Below, piece by piece: positions 15,706 to 24,714 of a DNA stretch of 64,000 nucleotides (position 1 is its first letter; the number at the start of each line of letters is the position of its first letter). A program made the translations under genes and the position numbers. A model generated the notes under the pieces. The model saw only the letters and a program-made list of their open reading frames with translations, was not told the DNA's origin and made no database searches. Origin of the DNA: an uncultured Caulobacterales bacterium (GTDB lineage: Bacteria; Pseudomonadota; Alphaproteobacteria; Caulobacterales; Caulobacteraceae); NCBI GenBank assembly GCA_903884425.1, contig CAISEP010000020.1, positions 186,001 to 250,000 of the forward strand, given 5' to 3'.

Positions 15706-16875
15706 TCAGGGAGCCGCGGGCACGGCCTTGGCCTCGGCCGCGAGCCGGGCCAGCACGTCGGGCCGCGCGGCGAACTGGCGGCGGGCCCGGGCCAGGGCGT
15801 CGGCCTGGGCGCGGGCATCCTTCAGCACTCCGTAGGAATGCACCAGCCGCACCCAGCCGTCCGGATCATCGGGAGAGGCCTGCAGCCGCGCGGCCAGACG
15901 GTCCACCATGGCGTGGATGAAGGCGCCCTGCCCCCCGGCGGCGGCGTCCGCGCCTGGCTGCGGCTGGGACTGACCTTGGGCCTGGGCCTGGGCCTCCGCC
16001 TCGGCGGCCGGGGGCGGCAGGCCGCCGGCCTTCTGCACCTCGTCGATCTGGGCCAGCACCGCGGCGCGATGGCCGTCCTGCGGCGGCAGGCTGTCGGCCA
16101 GGGCGCGCCAGTCCTGCAGGCCGCCGGCCACGTCCCCGTCGGCGATCTTCGCCCGGCCCACATAGTAGCGCGCGGCGGCATTGGCCGGATCGATGGCCAG
16201 GGCCCGGCGGAAGGCGGCCAGGGCGTCGGGGGTAATCTTGCCCTCGGAATAGCTCATCACCGCCTCCCCGTAGGCGATCTCGAAGTCCGGGGTCTTCGGC
16301 GACAGGCGCGCGGCCCGGGCAAAGGCACGGGAGGCCTCCCCCGGTTCTCCCGACAGCAGGTGCGCCTGACCCAGCATGAACCAGACCCGGGGGTCCTCCG
16401 GGGTCCTGGCCGCCTGGCCCTTCAGCAGGGCCGCCAGCTCCTGCGGCGCGAGGCGGTTGGGGGCCTGGTCCTTCAGGGTGTTCCACTGGGCGAGCCGCGC
16501 CTGGTAGGGCTGGTCCGGCAGGTCCGACCGGCCGAGGACGAGGTAGAGCCCCAGCGCCGCAAGGCCGATCCCGGCGCAGGTGACGGCCAGGATCCGGCGG
16601 ACCCGGGGGGAGCCGGGACGTTCCGGCACCGGGGCGGTCTCCGCGGCGGCCAGCAGGCGCCGGGCGGCCTCCGTCCGGGCGGCGGCCAGTTCGTCCCCCG
16701 CCAGCAGGCCGCGGCCGGCCAGCTCGTCCAGCTCCGCCAGCTGGCGGCGATGCACGGCCACGGCCGGGGCCTCCTGCGGGGACTGCGCAGCGCGGGCGGC
16801 CGCGGCGGCACGGGAGGTGACCACCAGCCCGGTGAGCGCGGCTAAGGAGGCGGCAATGAGCCAGAACCAGATCAT
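15706..16875 (-). CDS. ccmI: Cytochrome c maturation protein CcmI (CycH)
   Basis: A 389-residue membrane protein that binds the C-terminus of apocytochrome c and presents it to the CcmF/CcmH heme lyase. The N-terminal part has two membrane helices (about 1-22 and 94-113) flanking a cytoplasmic leucine-zipper-like loop. The periplasmic part holds TPR repeats (for example WFMLGQAHLLSGEPGEASRA and the repeat starting AAFRRALAIDP). A Gln/Ala-rich linker lies near residues 285-305. In related bacteria ccmI directly precedes ccmE; here 3.3 kb with three unrelated genes and class B repeats intervene. Confidence 0.9.
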   Translation of the reverse strand: MIWFWLIAASLAALTGLVVTSRAAAAARAAQSPQEAPAVAVHRRQLAELDELAGRGLLAGDELAAARTEAARRLLAAAETAPVPERPGSPRVRRILAVTCAGIGLAALGLYLVLGRSDLPDQPYQARLAQWNTLKDQAPNRLAPQELAALLKGQAARTPEDPRVWFMLGQAHLLSGEPGEASRAFARAARLSPKTPDFEIAYGEAVMSYSEGKITPDALAAFRRALAIDPANAAARYYVGRAKIADGDVAGGLQDWRALADSLPPQDGHRAAVLAQIDEVQKAGGLPPPAAEAEAQAQAQGQSQPQPGADAAAGGQGAFIHAMVDRLAARLQASPDDPDGWVRLVHSYGVLKDARAQADALARARRQFAARPDVLARLAAEAKAVPAAP

Positions 16876-16937
16876 GGCCCGGGATTAGCGGGTTTGCGCG
16901 TCCTTGCGAAGCCGTCCGGTCAAATTTGGGGGTGTGG

Positions 16938-17206
16938 GGTGGTTCGAGACGCCCTGTTCCGCGGCTCCTCACCATGACGAAAGGAGTTGATCGAGCCCGC
17001 AAAGCCAGCCGTTCGTCCCTCAACGCGCGTCATCCTGAGGAGGGCCGGAACGGCCCGTCCCGAAGGACGCAGTGCGTGGTTCGAGACGCCCTTTCAGGGC
17101 TCCTCACCATGACGCAGGTTGGGATTTTCGAGCCCCCATCCTGATCCACGTGTGGAGCAAACGCGCGTCATCCTGAGGAGGGCCAAAGGCCCGTCCCGAA
17201 GGACGC
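16938..17206. repeat. Two tandem class B repeats B3
   Basis: Two class B units in the same orientation (about 16938-17070 and 17073-17206) fill the gap between ccmI and the next gene. Both have the GTGGTTCGAGACGCC left end, CTCCTCACCATGACG arm, ACGCGCGTCATCCTGAGGAGG arm and CGAAGGACGC right end. The second has the conserved middle with TCGAGCCCCCATCCTGATCC. The remaining bases of the gap (16876-16937) show nothing recognisable. Confidence 0.88.
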
Positions 17207-17213
17207 CCCCCCC

Positions 17214-18569
17214 CTACGCCGCCTGGGCGCTGGCGCTGCGGCGGCGGATGATGTCGGCGGCCTTGGGGTCGCGGACCTGGGCGACGAAGCGCGCGGCGAT
17301 CTCCAGATAGGCGCGCACCCGCTCCACCGGCGGCCCGCCCCGACCGGCATCGGTCAGCAGGCGGTCGATCAGGTCCTCGGTATAGTGGTCGAGGCGCTCG
17401 TCCAGGGCCTCCATCACCTTGGCGCGGTAGGAGCCGTAACCCCCCGCCGAGGCGCTGGAGCGCACCCCGTCCATGAAGGCCAGCAGGCCGTCGGCCTTGA
17501 ACACCGCCGAGGTGCTGGGGTCCTCCACCAGCTTGGCCGGCGCGCGCAGGCTCTTGCCGCCGAAGGGCTTGGTGGCCAGGGGCAGGGCCTGGGCCACGGC
17601 CGGCTCCACTTCCTTCAGGCGGGCCTCGACCCCGGCGGCGAGGTTGCGCTTCATCTCGAAGATGCGCTTGCCCCACACGGAGTCCCGGCCGAGCTTGAAC
17701 CACTGCTCGAACTCGCCGATCTCCTGCACCGCAATGGCGATGGAGGCGGCGGCGGCGCGCCCGGCCTCGGGTCCCTGAACGGGGTCGAAGCGTTTCAGGG
17801 CATCGATCCGGGCCCCGACATCGGCCATCACCCGCTCGCCGAAGGGGGCCAGCTCCGAAATGGCGACGAAGCCGTCCGAAGGGTGGTCCATCACCGCCGA
17901 GATCAGGCGCAGGATCTGCCAGGGCTCCTGCAGCTGGGCGGACAGGATCTCCATCATCAACAGGCCGCCGTCGTCGCAGATCACGGCGCTGTCCTTGAAG
18001 GCCAGGCGGACGCTGGCGACATTGTCGCCGTTCAGGTTGCGCAGCCAGCCGTCCAGCCGGGGGATCACCCCGCGCAGGGAGGGGGCCAGGCGCAGCAGCT
18101 GGGACAGCTGGGCGACCCCGCCGGGCAGGTTCGCCACCAGGGATGCGGCCTGGGGCGCGGCCCCGGTCTCCAGGGCCTCGGCGGCGACGGCGCAGACCTC
18201 GTCGAAGATCACATAGCTTTCATGGCCGGAGGCATCGGAGGCGATGGCGTCCACTGCGCGCTCCAGCAGCGGTCCCTGCAGCAGCTTCAGCTCCCGCCAC
18301 AGGACCTTCAGGGTGTCCGGCGGATATTGCAGGGTCGGCAGCATCCGGGGCCGCCGGACGAAGGGAGCGATCACCGGCGCGAAGACCACGGACTGGGTCC
18401 GGCGGATGCGGCGCTCCTGGGCGATCATGTCGCACAGGGCCTCGGTGGCGGCGTTGTAGCCCCCGCCGGAGCTGACCAGGGCCTGCTCCAGACTGCGCAC
18501 GACACTGTCCGACGCCCGCTCTATAAGCTGGCGGACAATGGCGAGTTTAGCCTCTGCCTTGCCGGACAT
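17214..18569 (-). CDS. Uncharacterised helical protein
   Basis: A 451-residue protein without signal peptide or membrane helix. It is rich in Ala, Leu, Arg and Glu and appears almost wholly alpha-helical. I do not recognise the family. The N-terminus (MSGKAEAKLAIVRQLIER) begins a helical series, a glycine-rich loop lies near residue 50 (VSSGGGYNAATE), and the C-terminal 60 residues are strongly amphipathic. It is conserved-looking in codon use and has no frameshift. It lies alone between class B repeats downstream and a 243-bp gap upstream that should hold its promoter. Confidence 0.8.
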   Translation of the reverse strand: MSGKAEAKLAIVRQLIERASDSVVRSLEQALVSSGGGYNAATEALCDMIAQERRIRRTQSVVFAPVIAPFVRRPRMLPTLQYPPDTLKVLWRELKLLQGPLLERAVDAIASDASGHESYVIFDEVCAVAAEALETGAAPQAASLVANLPGGVAQLSQLLRLAPSLRGVIPRLDGWLRNLNGDNVASVRLAFKDSAVICDDGGLLMMEILSAQLQEPWQILRLISAVMDHPSDGFVAISELAPFGERVMADVGARIDALKRFDPVQGPEAGRAAAASIAIAVQEIGEFEQWFKLGRDSVWGKRIFEMKRNLAAGVEARLKEVEPAVAQALPLATKPFGGKSLRAPAKLVEDPSTSAVFKADGLLAFMDGVRSSASAGGYGSYRAKVMEALDERLDHYTEDLIDRLLTDAGRGGPPVERVRAYLEIAARFVAQVRDPKAADIIRRRSASAQAA

Positions 18570-18812
18570 CCGTTGGTGACCCCTGGCCCGAGCGGACCGT
18601 CATGTTCCATCACAGCCCATGATGACCGAACGGGGTTAAGGCTTCACGAATGCCAATTCCCCCCCGCAGGACGAGGGACGAGCGGGGCAAGACCCGTTCG
18701 GCCTGCGGGAAGATTTCCCAAATGTTGTGACGGGACTGTGACCAGAATTGCACAGATGTTCACCGGGCCCCCGCAATCAATCCCCCGCGGCCAAGACAGG
18801 AGATCGCCCATT

Positions 18813-20210
18813 TCAGGCGTCGAGGCGGGGCAGCTCGATTTCCACTTCCAGTCCGCCCAGCTCGCTTTCACCCAGCCGTAATTTCCCGCCATAGGCGCGG
18901 GCCAGGTCATTGACGATGGCCAGGCCCAGGCCCGAGCCGGGGGCGCCCTCGTCCATCCGGGCCCCGCGGCGCAGGGCCTCCTCCCGCTGGTCGGCGGGCA
19001 GGCCGGGGCCGTCGTCGCCCACCACCACCCGCAGGCGGCGCCCGTCCAGCGCCTCCACCCGGGCGACGACGGCGCTCCTGGACCACTTGCAGGCGTTCTC
19101 GAGGACGTTGCCGACCATCTCCAGCAGGTCCTGCCGCTCTCCGGCAAAGCTCAGCGCCGGGTCGCCGGGGTCGATGTCCAGGTCCTTGGTGCGATAGACC
19201 TTCTCCAGCAGCCGGGCGAGCTCCTCCATCACCGGGGCCACGGGGGTGCGTTCGCCCAGGGTCTGGCTGCGGGCGGCGGCGCGGGCCCGGCGCAGGTGGT
19301 GCTCCACATGGCCGCGCATGGCCGAGGCCTGGCGGGTCACCAGGTCCGCCAGGGCACCGGGCTGCTGCTCGGCCTCCATCAGCAGGGCGGAGATCGGGGT
19401 CTTCAGGGCATGGGCCAGGTTGCCCACATGGGTGCGCTGGCGCTCCACCACCTCGCGGTTGTGGGTGATCAGGGCGTTCAGCTCGTCGGCCAGGGGCTGG
19501 AGTTCGTCGGGATAGTTGCCGGTCAGGGCCTCCCCCCGGCCCTCCCGCACATCGGCCAGGTCCCGGCGCATGGCGAACAGGGGGGCGAGGCCGAAGCGGA
19601 CCTGCAGCACCACCGCCGCCACCAGGCCCAGCCCCAGCACCAGCAGCGCCCCCGCCGTGGTCAGGGCGAAGCGCTGGGCGTCGGCGTCGATCTCGCCCCG
19701 GTCCTGGGCGGTCATGAACACCACTGGGGCGGCCCGGCCGGACAGGATGCGCTGCATGGCGGTGATCCGCAGATGCTGCTCGTGGGGACCGATGCCGTCA
19801 TAGGTCACCCGCCCGGCCGGCCGCTTCCCCAGGGCCTTCAACAGGCCCGGCCGGATCGGCAGGCCGTCCACGTCCCACATGGAGCGGGACAGGATCAGGG
19901 CGTGCAGCTGGCCGTCGGGCCCCACCTCCCCCAGTTCCCAGTACTTGCCGGAATAGGCGCGGGTGGCGCGGACATCGGTGATGGCGGGCGCGAACACCTC
20001 GCCGCCCGGGCCCACGGCCGCGCCGGCATAGAGGTCGTCCGCATCCTCGGCCAGGCTCTGGTCCAGGCGGACCTCGGCGGCATGGTTGAACGAGGCGGTC
20101 AGGCCGACCCCCGCCGCCACCAGCAGCACCAGGCACCAGGCCGAGGCCGCCAGCACCAGCCGCCCGACCAGGGAGCCGCGGACGCGGGGGAGGCGGAGGG
20201 GGCGGGTCAT
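18813..20210 (-). CDS. PhoQ-like sensor histidine kinase
   Basis: A 465-residue membrane sensor kinase. Helix 1 spans about residues 16-40, the periplasmic domain about 42-183, helix 2 about 185-205, then a HAMP-like linker. The HisKA domain has His267 in GNLAHALKTPISALL, a PhoQ/QseC-type H box. The catalytic domain has an N-box (GNVLENACKWS) and the G boxes DDGPGLP and GSGLGLAI. The ATG at 20210 is the true start; the open frame to 20270 is translated repeat sequence. It is separated from its likely regulator gene (20329-20997) by one class B repeat. A PepSY gene starts the operon, as in several PhoPQ-type systems. Confidence 0.92.
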   Translation of the reverse strand: MTRPLRLPRVRGSLVGRLVLAASAWCLVLLVAAGVGLTASFNHAAEVRLDQSLAEDADDLYAGAAVGPGGEVFAPAITDVRATRAYSGKYWELGEVGPDGQLHALILSRSMWDVDGLPIRPGLLKALGKRPAGRVTYDGIGPHEQHLRITAMQRILSGRAAPVVFMTAQDRGEIDADAQRFALTTAGALLVLGLGLVAAVVLQVRFGLAPLFAMRRDLADVREGRGEALTGNYPDELQPLADELNALITHNREVVERQRTHVGNLAHALKTPISALLMEAEQQPGALADLVTRQASAMRGHVEHHLRRARAAARSQTLGERTPVAPVMEELARLLEKVYRTKDLDIDPGDPALSFAGERQDLLEMVGNVLENACKWSRSAVVARVEALDGRRLRVVVGDDGPGLPADQREEALRRGARMDEGAPGSGLGLAIVNDLARAYGGKLRLGESELGGLEVEIELPRLDA

Positions 20211-20320
20211 GCGTCCTTCGAGACGGGCCTGAAGGCCCTCCTCAGGATGACGAAGGTTGTTGTAGTCCACTCACCGGCGTCATGGTGAGGAGCCCTGAAA
20301 GGGCGTCTCGAACCACGCAC
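20211..20320. repeat. Class B repeat B4 inside a two-component operon
   Basis: A class B unit with a shortened middle fills the whole space between the response regulator stop (20329) and the kinase start (20210). Its GCGTCCTTCGAGACGGG end directly abuts the kinase ATG, so the kinase ribosome site must lie within or be masked by the repeat. The other end is GTCTCGAACCACGCA. Confidence 0.88.
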
Positions 20321-20328
20321 ACCGCGGA

Positions 20329-20997
20329 TCATGCCGCGCCCACGGGCATCAGCCGGTAGCCCAGGCCGCGGACGGTCTCGATGCGGTCGGACCCCACCTT
20401 CTTGCGCAGGCGGCCGATGAACACCTCGATCGTGTTGGAGTCGCGATCGAAGTCCTGGTCATAGAGGTGTTCGACAAGCTCGGTCCGGCTGATCACCCGG
20501 TCCCGGTGCATCATCATGTAGTGCAGCATCCGGTATTCCAGCGAGGTCAGGCGCAGCGGCTCCCCGTTCACCGTCGCCCGGGCCGCCTTGGGGTCGAGAC
20601 GCAGGTCGCCGCAGCTCAGCTGGGGCTGGGCATGGCCCGCGGCCCGGCGCAGCAAGGCCCTCAGGCGGGCCAGCAGCTCCTCGGTGTGGAAGGGCTTGGT
20701 CAGATAGTCGTCGGCCCCGGCATCGAAGCCCGCCACCTTGTCCGACCAGCCGCCCCGGGCGGTCAGGATCAGCACCGGCGTGGCCAGCCCCGCCCGGCGC
20801 CAGCGTTCCAGCACGCTGACCCCGTCCACCTTGGGCAGGCCGAGGTCGAGCACCACGGCGTCATAGGGCTCGGTCTCGCCCAGGAACTGGCCCTCCTCCC
20901 CGTCGGGGGCCACGTCCACCACATAGCCGGCGTCGGTCAGGGCCGCCTTCAGCTGGCGGCTGATGTCGGGCTCGTCCTCGACCAGGAGTATGCGCAT
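20329..20997 (-). CDS. OmpR-family response regulator (PhoP-like)
   Basis: A 222-residue regulator. The receiver domain has acidic residues at Glu8/Asp9, phospho-acceptor Asp51 (VVLDLGLP) and the conserved Lys of LTKPFHTEE near residue 101. The DNA-binding winged helix includes LTSLEYRMLHYMM and RGLGYRLMP. The ATG at 20997 starts the canonical MRILLVEDEPD strand; earlier in-frame starts would overlap the PepSY gene. It lies 28 bp downstream of the PepSY gene and 118 bp upstream of the kinase, all on the minus strand. Confidence 0.94.
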   Translation of the reverse strand: MRILLVEDEPDISRQLKAALTDAGYVVDVAPDGEEGQFLGETEPYDAVVLDLGLPKVDGVSVLERWRRAGLATPVLILTARGGWSDKVAGFDAGADDYLTKPFHTEELLARLRALLRRAAGHAQPQLSCGDLRLDPKAARATVNGEPLRLTSLEYRMLHYMMMHRDRVISRTELVEHLYDQDFDRDSNTIEVFIGRLRKKVGSDRIETVRGLGYRLMPVGAA

Positions 20998-21025
20998 GGA
21001 GGGTGTTTCCCGATGAGTGAGGAGG

Positions 21026-21556
21026 TCAGCGTCCGTCGATGCCGATGACCCGGCCGGTCTCGGCATCGACGATGTAGTCGGAGCGGCGGCCGTCCGCCCC
21101 CGCCCAGCGCACCCGGTAGACCCGGCGGCCATAGGCGTCGGTCTCAAGGCCCGCGTCCAGCTGGCGGCCGGGCGAGCGGCGGCGGATCTGGTCGATCACC
21201 CGGCCCAGCGGGGCGAGCCGTCCCTCGCGGACACCCCGGCGGGCCTCGTCCGGTCGCGGGCGCCAGTCGGCACCCAGACTGTCTGCGCGTGGGCTGTCAT
21301 AGCGAGGATTGTCATAGCGGGGCGCGTCGTAGCGGGGGGTGTCATACCGGGGGGCTTCGGACGCCGGCGCGGCGTTGCGCGGGCCGTCCTGGCGCGCGTT
21401 CCGGTCCCGCGGCAGGTGGTGGGGCTCATGCTCCTTGGGACCGGCCAGGGCCGCGGTCGGGACCGCGCCGAGGCCCAGCAGGAGGCACAGGCCCAGCGCG
21501 GCGGCCGGGCTGCGCCGCAGGGCCTCTCCGGGCCGGATGACGGGACCTGTGCTCAT
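21026..21556 (-). CDS. Exported PepSY-domain protein with tandem repeats
   Basis: A 176-residue secreted protein. A signal peptide covers about residues 1-38 (cleavage near ALA-GPKEHE). A basic, His-rich region follows, then four tandem pentapeptides of the form PRYDx, then a C-terminal PepSY-like domain (GRVIDQIRRRSPG ... SDYIVDAETGRVIGIDG). PepSY proteins often act as periplasmic modulators of proteases or of PhoPQ-type sensors. Being first in an operon with a PhoP-like regulator and PhoQ-like kinase fits that role. Function is inferred from domain and position. Confidence 0.82.
   Translation of the reverse strand: MSTGPVIRPGEALRRSPAAALGLCLLLGLGAVPTAALAGPKEHEPHHLPRDRNARQDGPRNAAPASEAPRYDTPRYDAPRYDNPRYDSPRADSLGADWRPRPDEARRGVREGRLAPLGRVIDQIRRRSPGRQLDAGLETDAYGRRVYRVRWAGADGRRSDYIVDAETGRVIGIDGR
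21296..21355. repeat. Coding 15-bp tandem repeat (4 copies)
   Basis: Four 15-bp units on the plus strand (for example GTCATAGCGGGGCGC) encode the PRYDT, PRYDA, PRYDN and PRYDS pentapeptides of the PepSY protein on the minus strand. The units differ at a few bases. Confidence 0.85.
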
Positions 21557-21613
21557 CTTGGCACCGACCCTAGTTCCTCCCGCCTGAACGGCCGGTGAAC
21601 GAAGGGCGACGGA

Positions 21614-23098
21614 TCAGCGGTGATGGACGTCCGGCTCCACCGAACCGCCGGCGCGCCCGCCGATGGTCAGGCCGAAGAAATTCCGGGGTTTGCGCGTCTC
21701 GTCGTCGGGACGGGGCGGCGGACCGGCATAGCCCGGCGGCAGGGTGAAGGGCACGCCGTTCCAGCCGGGGGTGGCCGGACCGGCCGTGGGGTCCCCGGCC
21801 ATGATGATGTCGGGGATCGGGCCGCACCAGGGATGCAGGTCGGCCCATTCCCGGCAGCCGGACTTGGAATAGATCCGGTTGTATTCGGTGATCATCTCCG
21901 CCGCGGCGGGATGGTCGGCGGTGCCGGTGGGGCCTGCGAACTCGAAGGGCCGGGCGGGGGGCGCGCCGAACAGGAAGGCATTGCGCTCGATGTCCGCATG
22001 GCCGCGGTTCACCTGCACGCCCGTATGGGCGGCGGATACGGCCCCGTCGAAGAAGCGCAGGTTGTCGGCGGAGGACAGGACCCCGTAGACCGCGTGCCGG
22101 ATGCGGGTTGTGGAGATGTCCGCGCCCACGATGCCGCGCTGGACCTCGACGCCCACCTTGTAGCCGAAGATGTCGGCATGCTGCAGGACGAAGTTGGGCG
22201 GACGCTGGCCGCTGGACAGGGTGTTCTGGTCACCCTTGAAGAAGGTCCCGGCGCCGCGGACCACGATCCCCGTCTCCGGCTCGTTGGTCAGGTCGTCGGT
22301 GGCGCTGTTGGACCAGACGGAGACATAGTCCATGTCCACCATGCCCCCGTCCCCGGGGGTCACCACCAGGCCCACCGAGCCGGTGCGCAGGATGGTGCGC
22401 AGGATCGACAGGCGGGTGCCGTCCGTGACGATGGCCGGGTCGTAGTTCATGGCGTTGATGACGCTGTCGGCGATCATCAGCTGGCCGGTGGAGGCCTCGA
22501 TGGCCGACTTCTGGCCGATATAGTCGATCTTCACGCGACCGATGCGCAGCTCGGCCCGGTCGCCGAGGATGATCCCGCTGTTCCGGCCGGACTGGTCGGA
22601 CTTCAGGGTCAGGTCCTGCAGGGTCACTTCGGGGATGCCGGCCTCGACCACAATCGTCGGGGCGCCGGAGGGGCCTTCGATGGTGGCCTCGCCGCCGCGC
22701 ACGCCGTCGAAGGGCGACTGGGCCTCGCCGACGATCTTCACCGGGAAGAACAGGACCAGCGGGCTTTGCAGCACGCAGTGGCCGCGGACGTTCAGGACCC
22801 CGTGGTCCTGCACCCGGTCCAGCGCCACCTGGATGTCCTCGTCCCGGGAGCAGTCCACCAGGAAGCTTTCCACCAGCTTGGGCGGCTTCTGACCCGGATG
22901 GCTGCCCGGACCATGGCCCTGGCGGCGCTGCTGGAGGAAGTCGAAATGCGGGCGCAGCATCTGGTCGGTCTGCGCGGCGGTGGACGGGTCCTCCGTCCGC
23001 GCCTGGGCGATCCCGCCGCCGAGCAGGGGCGTGGCGAGGACGGTCGCGGCCAGCAACACACCGGCGGTGGTCACATGGGGAGAGATCGAGCGGCTCAC
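21614..23098 (-). CDS. Exported beta-helix-like protein of unknown function
   Basis: A 494-residue protein with a signal peptide (about residues 1-33, ending AQA). The middle (about 95-390) is a run of short strands with recurring hydrophobic, Asn, Gly and Asp positions, such as VTLQDLTLKSDQSGRNSG and SIDNV-like turns, which suggests a right-handed parallel beta-helix (pectin-lyase-like). The C-terminus has a Cys pair and a Pro/Gly-rich tail. No catalytic motif is clear. The start is GTG at 23098, whose GTGA overlaps the stop of the Sel1-repeat gene, so the two are translationally coupled. It may be a surface or periplasmic carbohydrate-binding or modifying protein; this is a fold guess only. 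Confidence 0.75.
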   Translation of the reverse strand: MSRSISPHVTTAGVLLAATVLATPLLGGGIAQARTEDPSTAAQTDQMLRPHFDFLQQRRQGHGPGSHPGQKPPKLVESFLVDCSRDEDIQVALDRVQDHGVLNVRGHCVLQSPLVLFFPVKIVGEAQSPFDGVRGGEATIEGPSGAPTIVVEAGIPEVTLQDLTLKSDQSGRNSGIILGDRAELRIGRVKIDYIGQKSAIEASTGQLMIADSVINAMNYDPAIVTDGTRLSILRTILRTGSVGLVVTPGDGGMVDMDYVSVWSNSATDDLTNEPETGIVVRGAGTFFKGDQNTLSSGQRPPNFVLQHADIFGYKVGVEVQRGIVGADISTTRIRHAVYGVLSSADNLRFFDGAVSAAHTGVQVNRGHADIERNAFLFGAPPARPFEFAGPTGTADHPAAAEMITEYNRIYSKSGCREWADLHPWCGPIPDIIMAGDPTAGPATPGWNGVPFTLPPGYAGPPPRPDDETRKPRNFFGLTIGGRAGGSVEPDVHHR

Positions 23099-24576
23099 TG
23101 TGCGTCCCTTTCCGCCTTCACACGGGAATGGCCCATGCGCTGGAGTATGCCCTGCAGGCGATCCGCCGACGGTCCGAAGCCGGACAGGGCGGCGTCGATC
23201 TGGTAGGCCACGGCCTTGGCCTTGTCCTGGTCGGCGACCCCGTCCATGCCCAGGGAGAAGAAGGTCGACATGGCATATTTGGCCTCGGGCGAGCCCTGCT
23301 TGTCCGCGGTCTCGTACCAGTGATAGGCCCGGGCATAGTCCACCGGCACGCCCACCCCTTCGGAGTACATGACCGCCAGGGCCAGCTGCGCCTTGGGCGA
23401 ACCGCTGACCGCGGCATACTGGATCAGCCGCACCTTCTGCAGGGGCGACAGCACGCCGGTCTTCTCCTGGCCCAGCATGGCCTGGAAGGCCTCGATGGCC
23501 GAGGTGGGGGTCTCCGCGTCCTTGGCCACCGGGTGGTCCAGCAGGCGCAGATAGCTCAGCGCATTGGACAGCTCCGCATAGGGCAGGCGGCTGATGCGCA
23601 GCAGCGCGGCCTCCGCCGGGTCGGAGTTCGGCTCGCTCTCATCCGACAGGGGCACGCCGGAATCGGGGGCCTCCGGCGGATAGAACTCATAGGGCGGGAT
23701 CCAGCGGTTGGCCTTGGACTCCACCATGTTGGCAAAACCGCCGCGATCGGGGGCCGCGCGCTCGTATTCCTGCAGGGTGCGGCCGAAGTCCTTCAGCAGC
23801 ACATAGGCCCCCACGTCGCCGGTCTGGGCGGCGAGGTAGTTGTAGAGATAGGCGTCCACGTCGTTGCGCTGGAACAGGTTCACAGCCGTGCCGGCCCCGT
23901 CGCGGCCCAGGGACCAGCGGGCCTCGCGGTTGTCTGCGGGCTCCCCGTAGGGGCCATAGGCGGCGTCATGCAGGCGGGCCAGGGTGCGGAACCCCTCCGC
24001 CCCTTCGGTGGAGAGCACGTAGATGGCGCGGCGACGGACCTTGTCCCGCTCCTCGGTGGACATGCGGGCGAGCAGATTGTCCAGGTGGCGATAGGCGTCC
24101 CGGCGCTCGTTGGCGCGGCAGTCGTCATAGTGCTGGGCGGCGCGGCCGTTGCCGCCGACCCGGGCCCCGGTGGACCCGCCCACCGGCTCGAAGCCCGAGG
24201 CATTGGCCAGCGCCAGGGCGTACCAGGTCGCCGCCTCCACCGGATCGTCGAGCTTCTTGTCGTTCACCCGCGAAGCCTCGTAGCGGCGGGCCAGTTCCAG
24301 CTCGGCGAAGAAGTCGTTGCGGAAGGCGTGACGGCGCAGGGCATGCACCTCGACCGCCTGCTGGTTGAACTGCGGAACAGCCACGAAGGCCTGGGCCGGA
24401 CGGGGACAGAAGCCCCCGTTCCCGGCGACGGACGAACTCGGAGACGGCAGGCAGAAGGTGGTGAGGAGAATCACCAGGATGACCACGGCAATGCCGATCA
24501 GGATCACCCGCAAGACTGGTCCGAAGGCACCTCTGCGCCTGCCCATCCCGTCGTCGTCCAAGCTGGCCCCCGCCAT
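23095..24576 (-). CDS. Membrane-anchored Sel1/TPR-repeat protein
   Basis: A 493-residue protein with one N-terminal membrane helix (about residues 22-43), so most of it should be periplasmic. The C-terminal third has Sel1-like helical repeats (AQLALAVMYSEGVGVPVDYARAYHWYE is one, broken here as AQLALAVMYSEG + VDYARAYHWYE). The central part is helical with a Cys residue near 153 and a Pro-rich acidic loop near 315. Sel1 proteins usually act as scaffolds or chaperone-like adaptors. It is coupled by a four-base overlap to the exported beta-helix-like protein, its likely partner. An alternative ATG lies at 24546. Confidence 0.83.
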   Translation of the reverse strand: MAGASLDDDGMGRRRGAFGPVLRVILIGIAVVILVILLTTFCLPSPSSSVAGNGGFCPRPAQAFVAVPQFNQQAVEVHALRRHAFRNDFFAELELARRYEASRVNDKKLDDPVEAATWYALALANASGFEPVGGSTGARVGGNGRAAQHYDDCRANERRDAYRHLDNLLARMSTEERDKVRRRAIYVLSTEGAEGFRTLARLHDAAYGPYGEPADNREARWSLGRDGAGTAVNLFQRNDVDAYLYNYLAAQTGDVGAYVLLKDFGRTLQEYERAAPDRGGFANMVESKANRWIPPYEFYPPEAPDSGVPLSDESEPNSDPAEAALLRISRLPYAELSNALSYLRLLDHPVAKDAETPTSAIEAFQAMLGQEKTGVLSPLQKVRLIQYAAVSGSPKAQLALAVMYSEGVGVPVDYARAYHWYETADKQGSPEAKYAMSTFFSLGMDGVADQDKAKAVAYQIDAALSGFGPSADRLQGILQRMGHSRVKAERDAQ

Positions 24577-24685
24577 AAGTCAGACCCCAATCCGGAGACG
24601 TTAACCATTTTCCAGAGTTCCCTTGTCATCGCCCGTCGAGGCGTTGTCAAGCGACGTTCCGGTGTCCTCAACCCACAGGGGAAAG

Positions 24686-24712
24686 GACTCGCCAGGGTCC
24701 GGAATCGGAGTC
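24686..24712. promoter_or_regulatory. Cluster of three GANTC sites
   Basis: GACTC (24686), GAATC (24702) and GAGTC (24708) lie within 27 bp in the gap between yidC and the Sel1 gene, about 110 bp upstream of the latter. GANTC is the target of the CcrM methyltransferase that couples transcription to replication in Caulobacter-type bacteria. Function here is only suggested by the clustering. Confidence 0.3.
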
Positions 24713-24714
24713 CG

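Noticed and set aside
20208-20270. Earlier start for the PhoQ-like kinase
   Set aside because: The added residues (MDYNNLRHPEEG) are translated class B repeat, not kinase sequence.
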